DNA from: Paenibacillus sp. SZ31 | GTDB taxonomy: Bacteria; Bacillota; Bacilli; Paenibacillales; Paenibacillaceae | Reading direction: 5' to 3' | DNA: 64,000 nt | Assembly (NCBI RefSeq): GCF_012912005.1 | Contig: NZ_JABBEA010000003.1 | Span: 434,001-498,000, forward strand | Shown: positions 48,930 to 59,100 of the stretch, piece by piece | How the letters are laid out: every line of letters starts with the position of its first letter | How positions within the stretch are numbered: the stretch's first letter is position 1 | The notes under the pieces: generated by a model | The model's database searches: none | What the model was told of the DNA's origin: nothing | Seen by the model: only the letters and a program-made list of their open reading frames with translations | Translations under genes and position numbers: made by a program

Positions 48930-49595
48930 CTAGGAGGAAATCGATTTGCCAGTTGGTTGATTCAGATCATTCAGCTCTTCACCATCTGACGATGACCGGG
49001 TAAAATGTCGCTCCAGTTTACGGCTTGCCCACAGGGATACCGCAATGAACAGCAATACGCCTACCCAGCGTACAGGATGCTCCAAAAATTGTTCCACATT
49101 GGAACCGATATACGTAACAGAGAAGATCATGATCGCTTTACCACAGCCCACCGCAAGCAGGAAGGATAACAAGCGCATTCGCGCGATACCTGCTGCCACA
49201 TTAATAATGACGAATGGACCTACCGGGAAGATACTCAGGAGAAAGACATAACCGAACGCATTCCTCCGAATCCATACCATACTGCGCTGCACACGGGGTT
49301 TGCGTGCCCATCGTTCCACAAAAGCGGATTTCCCGATCTCCCGTACGATCAGAAAAGTAACGGTGCAACCAAGGACCATGCCGATCCATGAGTATAAAAA
49401 TCCTGCCCACAGACCGTATACCGCACCGTTCACACCCACTATTAATAGCGTCGGAAGCGGCGGCACAAATGATTTCATAAACGTAAGCAAAATTCCCGGT
49501 AATGGGCCCAGGGAGCGAAACTTCTCCAGCCAGAAACGAATATTTTCTTCCGTAATATAGGACATAATGTCCAATGCTGCTGGGGTCATCTGCAT
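48930..49595 (-). CDS. TVP38/TMEM64 (DedA-superfamily) membrane protein
   Basis: A 221-aa protein with about six hydrophobic segments. The VTT-domain pattern is visible: FVPPLPTLLIVGVNGAVYGL, GMVLGCTVTFLIVREIGK and FLLSIFPVGPFVIINVAAG. Family members are lipid scramblase-like or envelope-maintenance proteins. The start region is weak: no clear ribosome site precedes either of the two nearby ATGs. Monocistronic. A hydrophilic 25-residue tail is cytoplasmic. Confidence 0.87.
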   Translation of the reverse strand: MQMTPAALDIMSYITEENIRFWLEKFRSLGPLPGILLTFMKSFVPPLPTLLIVGVNGAVYGLWAGFLYSWIGMVLGCTVTFLIVREIGKSAFVERWARKPRVQRSMVWIRRNAFGYVFLLSIFPVGPFVIINVAAGIARMRLLSFLLAVGCGKAIMIFSVTYIGSNVEQFLEHPVRWVGVLLFIAVSLWASRKLERHFTRSSSDGEELNDLNQPTGKSISS

Positions 49596-49782
49596 CCATC
49601 CAATCTATACAGTCTACGTTCTCAGGTTTGATGTTCACTACACATTTCATCATTCATATGGATGATGAAGCTTCTTTAGCAACTCCCTCCCAGTATAACG
49701 TACATCTTCGATGAACATCGTTGTCAATTTGAAGAAATTATTGTACAGCGAACTGACTTACCACCCCAATCAAAATTAAATC

Positions 49783-49822
49783 AAAAAAAGCACACCTCGA
49801 CCTCTTGTGGTCTTGGTGTGCT
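49783..49822 (-). terminator. Terminator of the HNH gene
   Basis: On the minus strand AGCACACC pairs with GGTGTGCT, with inner GACC/GGTC, followed by a run of seven Ts. It lies 37 bp past the HNH stop. Confidence 0.9.
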
Positions 49823-49858
49823 CTTCATATCGAAACCCCGATCCTTCTTTGGGGGTAT

Positions 49859-51490
49859 TTATCCTTCTTCCAGCTGCGCTTCCTGCATGGCCAGTTCAAT
49901 CAGTTCTGCCTGATGTGCAGCATTCCACTCGGGAATACCGGAACGCATGAACTCTTCGGCATCCATAGCTGCTTTGGACTGGTTGCACAAATTACAGGCG
50001 CAGACACAGTTAAGCGGGGTGGTATGTCCACCTTTGGCACGCGGTAGCAGATGGTCAATCGTATCTCCATACGATCCACAGAAGTAACAGGTGTAGTGAT
50101 CCCGGGTCAGAATATACCGCTTGAAATCCTTGTTGCTGAACAATCGGCGAATCGTGTACCGATTGACCACCACAGCGGCTTTTTCCTTGACCAGCGTGAC
50201 CGCAAGCTCCATGTCCACTTCCTGATGCCAGCGCCTGCCCTTGTCCGTCTTGCCACGCATCCGTACCATGCCTTGCCGGTTGGTCCGGAGCGAAGCCGGA
50301 TCTTCCGGGTCAATGGCTACCGGGGCCGCCGGTGTCTGACGACGGGGACGGCCGTCCATGCCAGCTGCGTGACTGCGGCTGGCATGCGCGGGTCGCTGCC
50401 CGGATGTACCGCGGGCAGCGTCTTCGCCGTTCGCCTTGGGCGCACGCTCCTTGCGCGCTTGGCGCGGCTTGGACCCTGGCGAGCCAGGCTGGCGCACGGG
50501 CGCAGGAGGCCCTGCCTCCGCAGCAGCCCCCGGCGCTTGCCCAGGCTCGCGCCTGGTGGCGGCAGGCTGTGCCTCCGCCGCCGTAGGTGCAGCGACCGTG
50601 GTGGAATCGCCACGGTCGCTCAGTGCCGGCGCAGGGGCCTCAGCAGCTACGCTGCGGGCCTGCCCTGCGCCGGGCGCGAGCGCGGCAGCACGCTTGCGGC
50701 GCCGCTTGCGCTTGCGTTTGGCTGCGGTCGGTTGATCCGCAGCCAGGGGCTCTGCTGCCGGGCCTTGCGGCTCAGCGGGCAGCAGAGCTTGGTGGGCCGC
50801 CGCAGCTTGCTCGGCGGCCTGCACTGCAGCGGCAGCTCGCTGTGCAGTGCCCTTTTCATTCGCAGCAGCATGGCGCTGCGAATGCCCTTCTTCCCCACGC
50901 CAACGATCACGTGGCTGAAGATCAGCTACTGCCTCACCTGCCAAACCATCATGCTCGTGATTCGTCTCCGCTTGCTCATTGCCTGTCAGTCCCTCTGAAC
51001 GCTTGCTCTTCCTCCGTCTTCTCCTCTTCTTCCGATTACCCGAAGAAGAAGCTGAGGAAGTCACCAAGTCAACATGTTCATCGTCATTCGCAGACGTCGA
51101 GTCTACTGAAGATTGAGACACCAGACGTCTGTCTGAAGACGACTCGGTAGCAGATCCCTGCTCCATGCCATGAGAGATCCGACCCGCTTCATTTTTCGCA
51201 GAGGCAGACGGTCTCGTAGTAACATCACGTGTCTCCAAGCCACCCCGTTGATGCCCCATCCGTTCATTCGTTTGACCGCTCACGCTTGAACCCACATCAT
51301 GATCAGCCTGTCCGCCCAGCTGACGACAGCTGCGGCAGGCTCCCCGTCTGGCTCCAGGGCCTGCCCGTTTTCCGGTTCTGCGCCTGAATTCGGACATAGA
51401 CCGCTGTTGTCCGCAATACATACATGTCTTGGTCAGTCGCGCTTCTTGTTCCGTCTTTCCTTGCCGGAAAGGGGCTGGCCCCGTCTCCAT
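49859..51490 (-). CDS. HNH endonuclease-domain protein with long disordered middle
   Basis: A 543-aa protein in three parts. Residues about 20-60 form a zinc-finger-like segment with CMYCG and CRSCR. Residues about 60-390 are low-complexity: Ser/Glu-rich, then Ala/Pro/Gly/Arg-rich, with basic runs KKRRRRRKSKR and KRKRKRRRKR. Residues about 420-525 form an intact HNH nuclease domain: YTCYFCGSYGDTIDHLLPRA, then KGGHTTPLNCVCACNLCNQS. The DNA for the middle (50350-50900) is far richer in GC than its surroundings. Ordinary Firmicute relatives of the HNH part are about 180 aa. GAGGTGACAAC precedes the start. Target and role unknown. Confidence 0.75.
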   Translation of the reverse strand: METGPAPFRQGKTEQEARLTKTCMYCGQQRSMSEFRRRTGKRAGPGARRGACRSCRQLGGQADHDVGSSVSGQTNERMGHQRGGLETRDVTTRPSASAKNEAGRISHGMEQGSATESSSDRRLVSQSSVDSTSANDDEHVDLVTSSASSSGNRKKRRRRRKSKRSEGLTGNEQAETNHEHDGLAGEAVADLQPRDRWRGEEGHSQRHAAANEKGTAQRAAAAVQAAEQAAAAHQALLPAEPQGPAAEPLAADQPTAAKRKRKRRRKRAAALAPGAGQARSVAAEAPAPALSDRGDSTTVAAPTAAEAQPAATRREPGQAPGAAAEAGPPAPVRQPGSPGSKPRQARKERAPKANGEDAARGTSGQRPAHASRSHAAGMDGRPRRQTPAAPVAIDPEDPASLRTNRQGMVRMRGKTDKGRRWHQEVDMELAVTLVKEKAAVVVNRYTIRRLFSNKDFKRYILTRDHYTCYFCGSYGDTIDHLLPRAKGGHTTPLNCVCACNLCNQSKAAMDAEEFMRSGIPEWNAAHQAELIELAMQEAQLEEG

Positions 51491-51534
51491 GTTGTCACCT
51501 CGGTTCCGTATGAATCCGGTTTCTTTCTATTGTA

Positions 51535-51684
51535 TCACATCTGCTCGCGAACACCCTCATGACCGAAGGCCTCATAATCTTTCGATTTGTACTCCTGTGT
51601 CTGTTCATTGCATTCATGAAGAATGTGTTCCACGTATTCCAATATATCTTGCATCGGTCTCCCGCATTTATCGCATGTTGTCAT
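51535..51684 (-). CDS. 49-aa CxxC (zinc-ribbon-like) small protein
   Basis: An intact minus-strand frame opening MTTCDKCGRPMQDILEYVEH and ending FGHEGVREQM. The N-terminal CDKC pair and a later Cys in HILHECNEQ suggest a zinc-knuckle protein. AAGGTGA lies six bases before the ATG. The stop is 44 bp ahead of the HNH gene start, same strand, so the two are probably cotranscribed. I do not recognise the family. The rest of the 380-bp gap 51491-51870 holds the terminator of the next gene. Confidence 0.6.
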   Translation of the reverse strand: MTTCDKCGRPMQDILEYVEHILHECNEQTQEYKSKDYEAFGHEGVREQM

Positions 51685-51797
51685 TATTTTCACCTTAATC
51701 CTGTTATCTATAATGTATTATCGTTCCGCCTTATGATTACCCCTCGTAGATGTAAAAGAAACACTCGTTCCCCACATTACAGATATCTGCATGCATC

Positions 51798-51845
51798 AAA
51801 AAAACCGCTTCCTGCTCTCCCCTAAGGTCGACCAAGAAACGGTTT
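51798..51845 (-). terminator. Terminator of the acyltransferase gene
   Basis: On the minus strand AACCGTTTCTTG pairs, with G-U pairs, to CAGGAAGCGGTT around a 20-nt loop and runs into Ts. It lies 26 bp past the acyltransferase stop. Confidence 0.7.
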
Positions 51846-51870
51846 ATTATTCCTGTATTGGAAATGTGTC

Positions 51871-53046
51871 TTAACGAACGTCTAGTTGCCCCGAGTTCTG
51901 TTGTGGTGCCAGACGCGGTTTCGGTTTTGGCAGATTACCAAAGATCACCCATGCATATGGAACGAACCTTGCCGTCAATCCAACAACGATCCACGAAGCG
52001 ATCAGAGCTACGCCGAATCCTCCGGCATACCACAGATGCACTAACCACGACACTCCCGTTTGCGGCGGATAATTCCGATACACCAGCAGGAACAATGGAT
52101 GGATCAAATAGATACCAAAGGACAGTGCCCCAAGCCGATTCAGCGGCTTAACGATCAGAGACGGCCCTTTGCGGTAGAGCAGATAAGCGATCTGAATGAG
52201 TACCAACGCACAAGCAAAGGTATGCACATTCCAGAAGAATTCATACCACAGTGTGTTATACGTTGCGATCTTCAGACGCAGCTGATAATAGATGTACACA
52301 TGACCCAGTCCGGCAATGATCCACACCGCCCAGAGCAGAATCCATGAAGCTATGCGCCCTTTAGTGGCATTGGCCCGACTGATGACAAACCATTGCTTGA
52401 TTTTAGGGAAATAGACTCCGATAAAAGCACCCAGCATGAAATAGGAAAAGTAAGAGAACGCCCAGCTTCCCTTATTGGGTACCTGGAATCCATATTTATT
52501 ACTTACGATAAATGCCCATTGAATCAATAATCCAATCGGTACAGACCATTTCACCACGGAAGGATACTTTTTGAGCAGCCATAGCACCAATGGGAATAAC
52601 AGATAGAATTGCATGTTAATAAACACAAAATACAGATGCGTATAGGCCTTACCCGTAAACAATTTCGTAATGAAACTTACAGCCGATTCGCCGAACGGTC
52701 GGCCTTGATAATGCGTGAAATGCAAGATAACAAAATACATCAATGAAAACAGGAAATATGGAAGCAAAATATACACAAATCTTTTCTTGTAAAAATTACT
52801 TACGAGTTTCTTGTCCAGCGGACGGGAATAATAGTTATAGAACAGTACGAAGCTGCTCATAAAAATAAAGGTTGGCGTACCATATTTCATAAAGATATTA
52901 ATAAAGTTGTACAGCCAATAATAGCCCGAACCGGTCATGTCCACCGTCGCGTAAGAAGTGGAATGCACGCACAGTACGCCGATAATCGCCATGGCACGTA
53001 CCAGATTCAGCTCCGGAATTCGCTCTCTTTTCAGTGTTTCACTCAT
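51871..53046 (-). CDS. Acyltransferase family 3 membrane protein (OafA/WecH-like)
   Basis: A 391-aa membrane protein with about ten hydrophobic segments. It opens ELNLVRAMAIIGVLCVHSTS, with the conserved Arg and His of the family; FIFMSSFVLFYNYYSRPLDK and LGALSFGIYLIHPLFLLVY are also typical. Such enzymes O-acetylate (or acylate) surface polysaccharides or lipids. AGGAGAAATTTTAAAC precedes the ATG. Monocistronic. Its substrate is unknown. Confidence 0.88.
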   Translation of the reverse strand: MSETLKRERIPELNLVRAMAIIGVLCVHSTSYATVDMTGSGYYWLYNFINIFMKYGTPTFIFMSSFVLFYNYYSRPLDKKLVSNFYKKRFVYILLPYFLFSLMYFVILHFTHYQGRPFGESAVSFITKLFTGKAYTHLYFVFINMQFYLLFPLVLWLLKKYPSVVKWSVPIGLLIQWAFIVSNKYGFQVPNKGSWAFSYFSYFMLGAFIGVYFPKIKQWFVISRANATKGRIASWILLWAVWIIAGLGHVYIYYQLRLKIATYNTLWYEFFWNVHTFACALVLIQIAYLLYRKGPSLIVKPLNRLGALSFGIYLIHPLFLLVYRNYPPQTGVSWLVHLWYAGGFGVALIASWIVVGLTARFVPYAWVIFGNLPKPKPRLAPQQNSGQLDVR

Positions 53047-53210
53047 GTTTAAAATTTCTCCTTCATTTGTTCGTCAATATGTCAGATATGACTTAATACG
53101 ATAAAGCTCTCTATCTATTAAAAGGCATAATGCTTAAGATGGGTAGTCCATTTTCTTAACAATTCCTAAATTTTCATCATATTTCACACTATTTTCATGT
53201 CTATATATGT

Positions 53211-53234
53211 AAAAAAGACCGCGAGTACGCGGTC
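53211..53234 (-). terminator. Terminator of the photolyase gene
   Basis: On the minus strand GACCGCG-TACT-CGCGGTC followed by TTTTTT. It lies 95 bp past the photolyase stop. Confidence 0.88.
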
Positions 53235-53328
53235 TGTACAACATCCTGCTTTCAACCAAATGATTGTTGGTTCAACCGGATGAGAATGGTAAATTTGGGT
53301 TTGGACACGAACCAGCCCCTGACGGAGT

Positions 53329-54675
53329 CTACTTCTGGCGGCTCGCCAGAATCTGTTTATACACCTCAATCGCTGCTTGTCTCGATGCCTTCAGATCGAC
53401 AATGGCATCCTTACGCGGTTGATGGATGTCCTTACTATGCAGATCCTTCAGCTCAGGCAACCACTTCCGAATATAATCACCTTGCGGATCATACTTCTCG
53501 GATTGTGTCACTGGATTGTTCACCCGAAAATACGGAGCTGCATTCTCACCAAGCGAAGCACACCACAGCCAGTTACCTCGGTTCTGAATATTATCGTAGT
53601 CACTCAGCTTGCGCCTGAAATAGGCTTCACCCAAGGTGAATGGACATTGCAGGTTTTTGGTGAGAAACATCGCCGTGAGAATCCGTAACCGGTTCGGCAT
53701 ATGTCCGGTTTCGTTCAGTTCCGTCATCGCTGCATCAATAATCGGAATACCTGTCTCCGCCTTGCACCAACGTTCGAAATGCGCGTCATGGAGGGCCGAG
53801 AGATCGTACACCTTTTCATATGTAAAGTAGTGACTCTCATAGACCGCTCGATACAGGTAGAAATCACGGAAGCACAACTGCCTGATCCATTCCCCCGCCT
53901 CTGCCGTGTGACTCGCCGCATCATACATCTTGCGAATGGATACGGCTCCCACTGCTACGTAAGAACTGAGATGGCTCGGTTCGTAAGCCTCATATTCGTC
54001 CCGATGCTCACCATATTCAGCAATCCGATCCGATAAGAATTGATCCAACAGCAGATGCGGGTCCTCGTCATTCGAGCCACTGGACTCCAGCAACTCCGGA
54101 GGTACCTGCATCGCCTCCGGCCATTCAATCTGACGATCACTCACCTTCAGCTCTGCAACCGTTGTTGCCGAGGGAGGATTAGGATGTTCATTCATGAATT
54201 CCACCCACCGCCGATGAAAAGCCGCAAATACTTTATACGGCTCTGACTTGCCTGTGAAATTAGCATATCCATTCAGATCCATCAGCAGATGATCGGTTAG
54301 TTGCGTGAACGAAACCTCATGCGCCTCACTGACTTTGCGTATGGCCCTATCCCGCTCGATTGCATATGGCGTCATGTCTCGATGGACTACAATCTCGTCA
54401 ATCTCACCTTTGAATTCGTTCAGGACGAAATCAACTACTTCAGCCGGTTTGCCGTAAGCAACATGCAGTTTTCGTTTGGCTTCAAGATACTGTCTGCTCA
54501 GGCCCGCTGCATGCTTCCTAAAATTCACACCGCTGTGTTCCTTCTCTCGGCCTTGCCGCAGGAGAAATGCATCATAGATGAGAACATGCACACTCTCTTC
54601 TTCGTGTTCCCGCAAATAATCGAATCCAGCCAGATCATCCGTACGCAGATCTTTGCGGTGTATGAATAGCTTCAT
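53329..54675 (-). CDS. phr: Deoxyribodipyrimidine photo-lyase (class I)
   Basis: A 448-aa FAD enzyme that repairs cyclobutane pyrimidine dimers with blue light. The N-terminal antenna domain (KLFIHRKDLRTDDLAGFDYL) and FAD domain (LSSYVAVGAVSIRKMYDA, CFRDFYLYRAVYESHY, ETGIPIIDAAMTELNETGHM, NRLRILTAMFLTKNL, QNRGNWLWCASLGENAAPYF, PVTQSEKYDPQGDYIRKWLP) are all present. AGGAGGGTGAGGC precedes the ATG. It follows the SARP regulator region on the same strand with a 27-bp gap to the regulator's stop, so some readthrough is possible. Length is normal. Confidence 0.93.
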   Translation of the reverse strand: MKLFIHRKDLRTDDLAGFDYLREHEEESVHVLIYDAFLLRQGREKEHSGVNFRKHAAGLSRQYLEAKRKLHVAYGKPAEVVDFVLNEFKGEIDEIVVHRDMTPYAIERDRAIRKVSEAHEVSFTQLTDHLLMDLNGYANFTGKSEPYKVFAAFHRRWVEFMNEHPNPPSATTVAELKVSDRQIEWPEAMQVPPELLESSGSNDEDPHLLLDQFLSDRIAEYGEHRDEYEAYEPSHLSSYVAVGAVSIRKMYDAASHTAEAGEWIRQLCFRDFYLYRAVYESHYFTYEKVYDLSALHDAHFERWCKAETGIPIIDAAMTELNETGHMPNRLRILTAMFLTKNLQCPFTLGEAYFRRKLSDYDNIQNRGNWLWCASLGENAAPYFRVNNPVTQSEKYDPQGDYIRKWLPELKDLHSKDIHQPRKDAIVDLKASRQAAIEVYKQILASRQK

Positions 54676-54702
54676 GCCTCACCCTCCTGTCTAAAATTAC
54701 GT

Positions 54703-55866
54703 TTATTTATCCGTTAGGTTCTGATATAACCTGCTTGTTTCGGGCTCCGGCTCATGTCCCAGATCTTCATCCAGGGTTAGTGTGAATGAATGATATAAAC
54801 GAAGTATGCCTTGCTGATCATCTATGGATGCATACACCTCCATCATGAGTCGGCAAATTTCTTCCGAATAAGGCTCCCGTTCCTGCAGTATCGTTAATTG
54901 CTCAATTGCTTCCTTACCCCGACCATGCTTCATGTCCCATTCCGCGATATCCATAACCAGCCCGGTATACTTGCGTCTGAGTTCTCTTGCTTTGGCCTGC
55001 GCCCAATGGTAATCATGCTCTTCCAGATAATCGGCACGATAAAGTGGAATCATATGCCTCAAGTCATCGACATTGTCGGAGGTAATGGCGTTGTAGACCA
55101 TGGCTTTTTCGAATTGTTCCACATCACTCACCAGATTACCTGATAAAAGACGATAGCGGTTCATATTGTACTCCAGCTTACCTGTCATGTTCCATTCCTT
55201 AAGCAGCTTTCGAATCTGGTACACGGAAGTATGTAGATGGGTTAATCCCTTTTCCTGGGAAACATCACCCCACAGCTTATCCAGCAGAATCTCCTTGCTT
55301 ACCCACTCTTCCCTGTGATGAAACAAAAAAGCAAACAATTCCTGCGATTTGGTTGTACGCCACTTATGTTTCTTGGCACCCTGATCCAGGCTTCTGTAGA
55401 TATCCAGATGTTTGAACGTAAGCAGCCCCGGAACTTCAGTATCCAGTTCCACAGATACAGATTCCGATTCCTGTACCTCGGCGGTGGCTGCAACGTGGGA
55501 ATGATGCGACATTATGCCCGCAATTCGATCAATGGTTTTGGCCAATCGTGCGGAGCTTACCGGTTTCAGTACATAATCCAGGGCATGCAGCTCGAATGCC
55601 TCCACCGCATGATCGGCGTAAGCCGTAACAAAGATAATACGAATACTCTGATCCAGTTGCTGTATATATTCAGCCGCCTCCAGGCCATTCATCTCCGGCA
55701 TGCCAATGTCCAAAAATACAACATCCACACGTTCGTTTGCCAGAAAATGAAGACCATCGCGCGCTGTTGAAAAACATTGTACGGGTGTAATTCGTCCGTC
55801 CGTTCGAAGAAGGCGCTCCAGATGAAGCTGCGCCGGCTTCTCGTCATCAATCACAATGGCTCTCAC
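54703..55866 (-). CDS. Response regulator with SARP/BTAD-type output
   Basis: A 387-aa regulator. The receiver domain has acidic residues at 7-8, the phospho-acceptor Asp53 (VFLDIGMPEMNG) and Lys in YVLKPVSSARLAKTI. The output part is a winged-helix (WVSKEILLDKLWGDVSQEKG, LHTSVYQIRKLLKEW) followed by a helical BTAD-like domain (about 270-380: RADYLEEHDYHWAQAKAREL, REPYSEEICRLMMEVYA). The start is GTG behind AGGAGG. It lies between the hybrid kinase and the photolyase. The kinase is the likely phosphodonor. Confidence 0.88.
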   Translation of the reverse strand: MRAIVIDDEKPAQLHLERLLRTDGRITPVQCFSTARDGLHFLANERVDVVFLDIGMPEMNGLEAAEYIQQLDQSIRIIFVTAYADHAVEAFELHALDYVLKPVSSARLAKTIDRIAGIMSHHSHVAATAEVQESESVSVELDTEVPGLLTFKHLDIYRSLDQGAKKHKWRTTKSQELFAFLFHHREEWVSKEILLDKLWGDVSQEKGLTHLHTSVYQIRKLLKEWNMTGKLEYNMNRYRLLSGNLVSDVEQFEKAMVYNAITSDNVDDLRHMIPLYRADYLEEHDYHWAQAKARELRRKYTGLVMDIAEWDMKHGRGKEAIEQLTILQEREPYSEEICRLMMEVYASIDDQQGILRLYHSFTLTLDEDLGHEPEPETSRLYQNLTDK

Positions 55867-55931
55867 CGTTCATTCAGCCTCCTGCCATGAAAGATTCAAT
55901 AGGAATACCGATTTTATCGGCATCCGCTTAT

Positions 55932-56092
55932 TAGGGCGTGTCTCAAAACTCTGAAGTGCATCTTTTACCGCCTTTTCGCCCCCTGCTGCGTCACTTTCCC
56001 TTGACGTGCCACGGCACGCCTGCGTAAAACTTCCTGGCTTGGAACGAAAATTCGGCAAAATCTGCTTCCTTCGGAGTTTTCAGCCCCCCCTA
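55932..56092. repeat. Intergenic element with related inverted ends
   Basis: A 161-bp unit. The left end TAGGGCGTGTCTCAAAACTC and the minus-strand right end TAGGGGGGGCTGAAAACTC begin alike and share AAAACTC-GAAG. The interior has CCTTGACGTG-CCACGGCACG palindromic sequence. It fills most of the 258-bp gap between the SARP regulator and the hybrid kinase. Short frames in it are not credible genes. I associate similar sequence with repeats in Paenibacillus genomes, from memory only. Confidence 0.55.
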
Positions 56093-56124
56093 GTCTGTTA
56101 ACCATAATTGCTTCACTCAGCACA

Positions 56125-59100
56125 CTAATTGGAATAATCCACCTTTTGCACAGGGATACGGAATCGGATCTGCGTACCTTGACCCACATGGCTATGAATC
56201 TCCAGTCCTTGACCATAGAGAGACATCAGGCGACGGTTTATATTTTGCAGCCCGACACCTCCCGGACCTTCGGTACGCCCAGACTTGACCTGAGCCATAC
56301 GCTCAGGGGGGATACCGACGCCATCATCCTGAACCTGAACGACCACATGCTCGCTCTCTTTGAAAATTCTAAGCTGAACTGTCCCGCCTGCTGCACGCTC
56401 CATCACGCCATGACGAATGGCATTCTCCACAAGCGGTTGGATGCTGAGAGGCGGCAGATACAGATGCACGTCCGGTTCCACCTCATATTCAACCACCAGT
56501 CTTTCCTCAAATCTGGCCTGTTCCAAATGTACATACGACTCCACCAGTTCCAGCTCTTTGTTCAAAGGAACAAGCTGCTCCCTGTTCTGGAAGTCAAAGC
56601 TCCCACGTAGGTAATGACTCAATTCAATTAGCAGATCGGTTGCTTTGTCCGGATTCACTGCACAGGTCGCGATAATGACATTCAGTGCATTGTATAGGAA
56701 GTGTGGCTTGATCTGGGCCTGCAAAAAGGCCATCTCGGTTCGAATAGCCTCCTGCACAGAACTCCGCATCTCAATTAACGTCCGAACCCTAGCGCGCAAT
56801 TCACCGGCATCCACCGGTTTGCTCAGGAAGTCATTGGCTCCCGCCTGAAATCCGTGCTTGATATCCTCAGGCAACCCACGGGCAGTCAGCATCAAAATCG
56901 GCAGCTCTGACAAGGAACTGTGCTCGCGCAGCTTGCGACATAACTCAAGCCCGGACATTTTGGGCATCATCCAGTCCGTAATGACAAGATCGATCGACGG
57001 GAATTGTTCACGAAGTTTTAATGCAGTGAGTCCGCTGTCCGCTGCGATTACACGGTAACGTTCCGTGGACAACAGATTCAACAATACCTGTCGATTCACG
57101 GGGTCATCGTCTACAATCAGAATTGTATGTTCTCCTTCCGAAAGATCATCCGGCTCATCCGATTCTCTTGTCACAAGCTCTTTCGCTCCTGTCCCCTGTG
57201 CGGCCACATAACGGGCGGCAACTGGTTTCGAATGAGCTTGCAGCAGCGGCAATTTGATAATGGGCAGGGTGAAATGAAAGGTAGAACCTTGCCCCGGCTC
57301 CGATTCTACCCAGATCTCGCCTCCGTTAAGCTCGACGAGTTTCCGAGTAATACTCAGACCGAGCCCGGTTCCATCATTCACTCGCTCCATTGTCCCATTA
57401 CTCTGCTCATAGGCTTGGAAGATATCCTCTTGTTTGTCCAGGGCGATGCCTACCCCCGTATCTGCGACCGATACCCTCACCCGATCCCCATCGACACTGG
57501 CGTACAGCCGAATCTCACCCTGCTCAGTGTACTTATAGGCGTTACCCAACAGGTTATACAGAATCTGCCTGAGGCGATCTTCGTCAGCCTCTACGAGCGG
57601 CAACGACTGGGGCCATTGCTGAATCAGTAAAACGGGCTTATCCTCGAACGTGAAACCCGAGACTTCAACTACAGTACGGGCAACCGATTCGAGATCGACA
57701 GCTACCCGTTTCAACTCGATCTCACTATTTTTCAGTTTGGAAAAATCCAGAATGTCGTTAACCAACAGCGACAGCCGCTTACCGGTTGCCGTAATCATGG
57801 ACAGATTTTTAGCTTGCTTGGGTGTGACCGCGCCGGCCGCACCTTCCAGCATGGATTGAGCAATATTAATGATGCCGTGCAGGGGGGTTCGTAGCTCATG
57901 AGACGTATTCGCCATGAACTCGTCCTTGAGACTGTCAATGGCGAGCAAACGCTCCGATAGAGCTTCCACGTCACGGAATGATTGTGCGAAGCGGATTGCG
58001 GTCACAATCATCTGGGCTAATACAAATAATAAAAGTTCGATCAGCGCAAAGAACGCTGTATCTACGGCAGTGAACGCACCGAGCGTGTGCAATACAACAA
58101 CCATAAGTATGCTCATCATGCTCACCAGTGCAAAGTGACTATCATTCGGTCGTCCTTTTAACCAATAGAACATCGCTCGCAGCGTATAGAACATGACAAC
58201 AAGCGAGACCAGCAGCATGGGAAGCTCAAACGATGAGAAAAGGGTCGGAGGGAGCGTTAGGCCCACAATGGTCTGGGCAATGATTAGCACTACAGCAAGA
58301 CGAACAAACCACTGATGAACTGCCCCTGGTACACGAGCATCCATATATCGAAGCAAGAAGTAATAGGCAAAGGCTGAACTAAGAAGCTGAATCCGAAGCA
58401 TCTCATTGTTAGTCAGGAACGGTACAAACGTTCCCAGTAACTTCTCCCCATGGGTCAAAGCGTAAAGTGCACCGGAAAGACTAAATAATCCGAGATAATT
58501 CAGTTCCTTCTCACTACGCCGCAACCGAAACAGTAGCAGGAAGAAGGCGGCGGGCAAGATAAAGCCGAACAAGGTCATCAGATCCTTGAGCCAGTCCTGT
58601 TGCTGGCTTTTCAGGATGCTATGCTCGTCTCCAAATAGAATGGGTGCCACAATGCCCCCAGACGAGTAACTATAATTCGATACTTGAATGATAATGTCAG
58701 CCGTGTTGCCCTCAATGGACGTGAATCCCGTAAAGGGCAGATTTAATTGCACATCCGTATCCGGGGTCATTCCCGGCAGTCCTTTGCCGCCAATCTCTTT
58801 ACCATCGATAAATACCCGGTGGGCCATACGTATATTCTGCGTGCGTATGCCGTAATCGTTTTTCATCGTTCGGGCTGTAAGCTGGACTTGCAGATGGTAG
58901 GTTCCATACCCATGTGCTTGCCCCAGAGATTTGTTCCATCGGGCCGGAACTTGAGTGCCTGACGAAGCAGGCAATGGCTTGCGACCGGATACACTTGCTT
59001 CAATATCTGCCGGACTGAGCAACTGCCCAGGGTAGAAATCCCAGACACCCTTTAGAGACGCCGGACCCTTGCGATCAAAGTCCCACTGGGTCAGGTCAAT

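Noticed and set aside
50051..50998. 315-aa plus-strand frame opposite the HNH gene
   Set aside because: Arises from GC-rich low-complexity DNA; no ribosome site; the minus frame has an intact HNH domain.
51559..51825. 88-aa plus-strand frame
   Set aside because: Opposite the CxxC small gene, with no ribosome site and shadow-like composition.
55870..56216. Short frames of 62 and 83 codons between the SARP regulator and hybrid kinase
   Set aside because: They run through the inverted-repeat element and the kinase coding region; no independent start signals.
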